Positions 62,175-64,000 of a DNA stretch of 64,000 nucleotides are shown here, piece by piece. Both the position numbers and the translations under genes were made by a program. The stretch lies in the NCBI GenBank assembly GCA_016901755.1, contig JACJKV010000001.1, positions 1-64,000 on the forward strand, written 5' to 3'. The first letter of the stretch is position 1. The number at the start of each line of letters is the position of its first letter. The notes under the pieces were generated by a model. That model saw only the letters and a program-made list of their open reading frames with translations. It did not search any database and was not told where the DNA came from. The stretch comes from Thomasclavelia spiroformis. Its GTDB lineage: Bacteria > Bacillota_I > Bacilli_A > Erysipelotrichales > Coprobacillaceae.

Positions 62175-62888
62175 TTATATGATATTAATAAATCCCGAAA
62201 TGCCAATAACAACATATGTCAGCTTTCTAATTAAATACCCATCTAATTTACTGATAATTTTATTCGCCAGCATACCTCCAATTAAGATACAAGCCATTCC
62301 GACAGCAATATAAAGCAAATGTTCTGGTAAAAGAATACCACGATAGATTCTGAAACAGGTATTATAGAAACTATTCAAGCAAAAAAATGCCTGAATCGTT
62401 CCCAGATACTGATGTGTATTATGTGTAACAGATAAAAAATAAACAACCATCAATGGACCTCCGACACCAAAAAGGCCATCACAAACAGCAGAAATCATGA
62501 TACACAATATACTGACTGGTAAACTTATTTTTTTGCGATCATTGTTTTTATTAATAAAAAGATAATAGATTGACAGCATGATCAGAAACACCCCAAAAAC
62601 TCTTTTCATAGCTGCCTGATCAATAGCAGTTGAAAAATACATAGCCAGCGTACACACTGCAATATAGAAAACAGCAGGAACAATCACCTTTTTCACATCA
62701 ACATGCTTTCGATACAGAAAAATCATCTGCAAAGATAAAATAACACAAATTGCAGTAGAAACCCCAGCACTCTGTGGGATACTTCCTAATACCATTGGCA
62801 AGATCATCATCATCACAATACCTGCGCCAAAACCAGTAATTCCTTGTACGATACCAGCAAATACAGCAGCAATTCCAATATAAATCAC
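62175..62888 (-). CDS. TauE/SafE-family anion exporter
   Basis: 237 residues with about eight helices. It opens with the repeat motif GIVQGITGFGAGIVMMMILPMVLG and has a matching second half around DGLFGVGGPLMVVYFLS, the two-repeat TauE/SafE plan. Members export sulfite, sulfoacetate or related organosulfonates. It appears to start at GTG, 5 bases after AAAGGAG. Its promoter is overlapped by a perfect palindrome, so the adjacent TetR gene very likely represses it. Confidence 0.92.
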   Translation of the reverse strand: MIYIGIAAVFAGIVQGITGFGAGIVMMMILPMVLGSIPQSAGVSTAICVILSLQMIFLYRKHVDVKKVIVPAVFYIAVCTLAMYFSTAIDQAAMKRVFGVFLIMLSIYYLFINKNNDRKKISLPVSILCIMISAVCDGLFGVGGPLMVVYFLSVTHNTHQYLGTIQAFFCLNSFYNTCFRIYRGILLPEHLLYIAVGMACILIGGMLANKIISKLDGYLIRKLTYVVIGISGFINII

Positions 62889-62918
62889 ATTATTCTCCTT
62901 TCAGATAAATATTCATCA

Positions 62919-62945
62919 ATATTAGTTATCGTCGATAACTAATAT
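62919..62945. promoter_or_regulatory. TetR-type operator: perfect 13-base palindrome
   Basis: ATATTAGTTATCG-T-CGATAACTAATAT is a perfect inverted repeat with one central base. It overlaps the -10 box of the TauE promoter. Length and symmetry fit a TetR dimer site. Confidence 0.85.
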
Positions 62946-62969
62946 ATTCAATAACTTTTGCTCTGTCAA
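62941..62969 (-). promoter_or_regulatory. Promoter of the TauE/SafE gene
   Basis: On the minus strand TTGACA (62964-62969), a 17-base spacer and TATATT (62941-62946). The -10 lies inside the palindromic operator. Confidence 0.85.
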
Positions 62970-63019
62970 TCTGCTTTTTTTTAAAAACCACGCTACCAGG
63001 GACTTTTTCAAATTTTGAA

Positions 63020-63045
63020 AAAATAAAAACAGACAAAGTCTGTTT
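63020..63045 (-). terminator. Terminator of the TetR gene
   Basis: Read leftward, AAACAGAC-TTT-GTCTGTTT is followed by TTATTTTTTC. It overlaps the end of the TetR gene and isolates it from the TauE gene. Confidence 0.85.
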
Positions 63046-63634
63046 AAATGTTATGATCTTTATCGCATGATAGAAGGTCGTGATCAACCTGCAAAGCATG
63101 GGCCAAATCCTGAACAAATGATGCATGAACATCATCAATCAGATTTAGACACCATTTAATTCCACAGCCAAAACAAATGACTGAACACATTTCATAAAGC
63201 TCTTCAGGATTCCCAGGATTATGAATCTGATGACTTTGTTGTGCCTTATCGATCAGGACAGTAACCAGTTCTTTGACAACTTTAATTTCCGCAAAAGTAT
63301 GATGATCATTTTTTAAATTCGAAATGTAAAGCTGGGCATAGAGTTCTTTGGTAAAAAACTGCATACGATTAATGATCAGATCGAAAACGTAAATGATTTG
63401 TTGCCAATAGTTACTGGCCGTTGCCAGATGCATCGCTAAATCTTCTAACTCATCATGAATCTGATCAAAAAAATGCGTGAGAATTTCTTCTTTTGAAGAA
63501 ATATAGCGATAAAAAGTAGGTTTGGTAACATGACATTTTTGACATATATCGTTGACTGTCACCTGATCGTAGCCTTCTTTTTTAAATAGTTCAAAAGCTA
63601 CATTGATCATTTCTGTTTTTATATTTTTGTTCAT
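63044..63634 (-). CDS. TetR-family transcriptional repressor
   Basis: 196 residues. The N-terminal HTH is AFELFKKEGYDQVTVNDICQKCHVTKPTFYRYISSKEEIL. The C-terminal helical region is an unassigned ligand domain with several Cys (CSVICFGCGIKWC). It lies between the TauE gene, whose promoter holds the palindrome, and a divergent flavin oxidoreductase gene, so it may control one or both. ATG 63634 follows AAGGTGATT. Confidence 0.92.
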   Translation of the reverse strand: MNKNIKTEMINVAFELFKKEGYDQVTVNDICQKCHVTKPTFYRYISSKEEILTHFFDQIHDELEDLAMHLATASNYWQQIIYVFDLIINRMQFFTKELYAQLYISNLKNDHHTFAEIKVVKELVTVLIDKAQQSHQIHNPGNPEELYEMCSVICFGCGIKWCLNLIDDVHASFVQDLAHALQVDHDLLSCDKDHNI

Positions 63635-63689
63635 TGTAATCACCTTTTTAACTATAACAAATTTTTATTAGTGATGCAAAATGTATTGA

Positions 63690-63703
63690 TGTAAGCGCTT
63701 TTG
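63690..63703. promoter_or_regulatory. Weak cre-like site
   Basis: TGTAAGCGCTTTTG matches the catabolite control consensus except for the last two bases. It lies between the TetR gene and the flavin oxidoreductase gene. Support is weak. Confidence 0.3.
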
Positions 63704-63763
63704 TGAGTTAAAATATTACCAGAGTAAAATAATTTGATACTTAATTAAAGGAGGCTGTTTTCA

Positions 63764-64000
63764 ATGAACTATGACAAATTATTTACACCTATGAAAATAG
63801 GAAAAATGGAAGTCAAAAACAGACTGTCATTTTCACCAATGGGGACAAATTCTGCTTTTACCAATGGAAGAAAAGATGATCTGGAAATTGACTATTTTAT
63901 TCGCCGTGCTAAAGGTGGCGTAGGAATGATCGTTAATGGCTGTCAGATGCTTAATGAAGCCATTGCTCAAGGTTCAATGGAAGGTTATCTTGACAGTTTT
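63764..64000 (+). CDS. NADH:flavin oxidoreductase (old yellow enzyme family), 5' part
   Basis: The gene runs off the window; 79 codons are seen. It opens YDKLFTPMKIGKMEVKNRL, the FMN-barrel start of 2-enoate/2,4-dienoyl-CoA reductase and BaiCD/BaiH-type enzymes, then SPMGTN (barrel strand 1) and RRAKGGVGMIVNGCQ. Full members are about 640 residues with FAD and an iron-sulfur cluster. AAAGGAGGCTG precedes ATG. Divergent from the TetR gene, whose product may control it. Confidence 0.85.
   Translation, partial: MNYDKLFTPMKIGKMEVKNRLSFSPMGTNSAFTNGRKDDLEIDYFIRRAKGGVGMIVNGCQMLNEAIAQGSMEGYLDSF

Noticed and set aside
1-64000. CRISPR arrays, transposase genes and prophage modules.
   Set aside because: I found no regularly spaced direct repeats, no transposase motifs and no phage structural genes; the only mobile-element trace is the decayed stretch after tRNA-Lys.

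Overview
The window is about 64 kb of low-GC Bacillota chromosome. Several things point to an Erysipelotrichia-like (Coprobacillaceae or Erysipelotrichaceae) gut bacterium. Bacillus-type core neighbourhoods are conserved (alaS-ireB-ruvX-yrzB, mltG-trmR-trhP-trhP-udk-greA, mnmA-recD2). There are T-box leaders, Shine-Dalgarno sites rich in GGAGG, a poly(glycerol phosphate) teichoic acid cluster and, at the right edge, an anaerobe-type flavin oxidoreductase. The taxon is inferred from gene content, not proven.

Layout. 0-6.5 kb: an amino-acid ABC transporter with an aminotransferase behind an apparent arginine (CGC) T-box, then an exporter/HAD-phosphatase pair. 6.5-9.3 kb: two Na/Pi cotransporter paralogues; the second carries a PhoU domain and sits behind a Pho-box-like array. 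9.3-16.8 kb: nitroreductase, htpG under two CIRCE elements, a GH1 glycosidase divergent from its RpiR regulator, and an ABC exporter whose two genes are each broken at a homopolymer. 16.9-25.9 kb: phosphofructokinase, maf, pnp, a repeat-type protein, ZIP transporter, YetF-like protein and greA. 25.2-38.3 kb: RNA modification and core housekeeping operons, with alaS behind an alanine T-box. 38.4-41.4 kb: ROK kinase, pseudouridine synthase, and a NUDIX hydrolase preceded by an unassigned structured leader RNA with its own terminator, then tRNA-Asp and tRNA-Ser. 41.4-45.5 kb: a degenerate HAD membrane protein, tRNA-Lys and a 1.2 kb decayed stretch with an excisionase remnant, CPBP protease and a MazF-like toxin. 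46.2-52.9 kb: wall teichoic acid synthesis and export (tagG, tagH, tagD and three CDP-glycerol glycerophosphotransferases, one fused to a GT2 domain). 53-57.3 kb: PrsW-type protease, a Cys-rich miniprotein, a MATE pump, and a fluoride riboswitch in front of a cation/proton antiporter interrupted by one in-frame stop. 57.3-64 kb: phosphatases, another decayed stretch, MarR, a TetR-controlled TauE/SafE exporter and the start of an old-yellow-enzyme family gene.

The most distinctive features are regulatory: two T-boxes, a fluoride riboswitch, an unassigned pseudoknot-capable leader, a double CIRCE, a Pho-box-like array and a strong TetR operator. Three coding sequences are each one base short in an A/T homopolymer. 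These may be genuine decay or phase variation, or homopolymer under-calling in the assembly. All function calls come from reading motifs and gene order; no database search was run.
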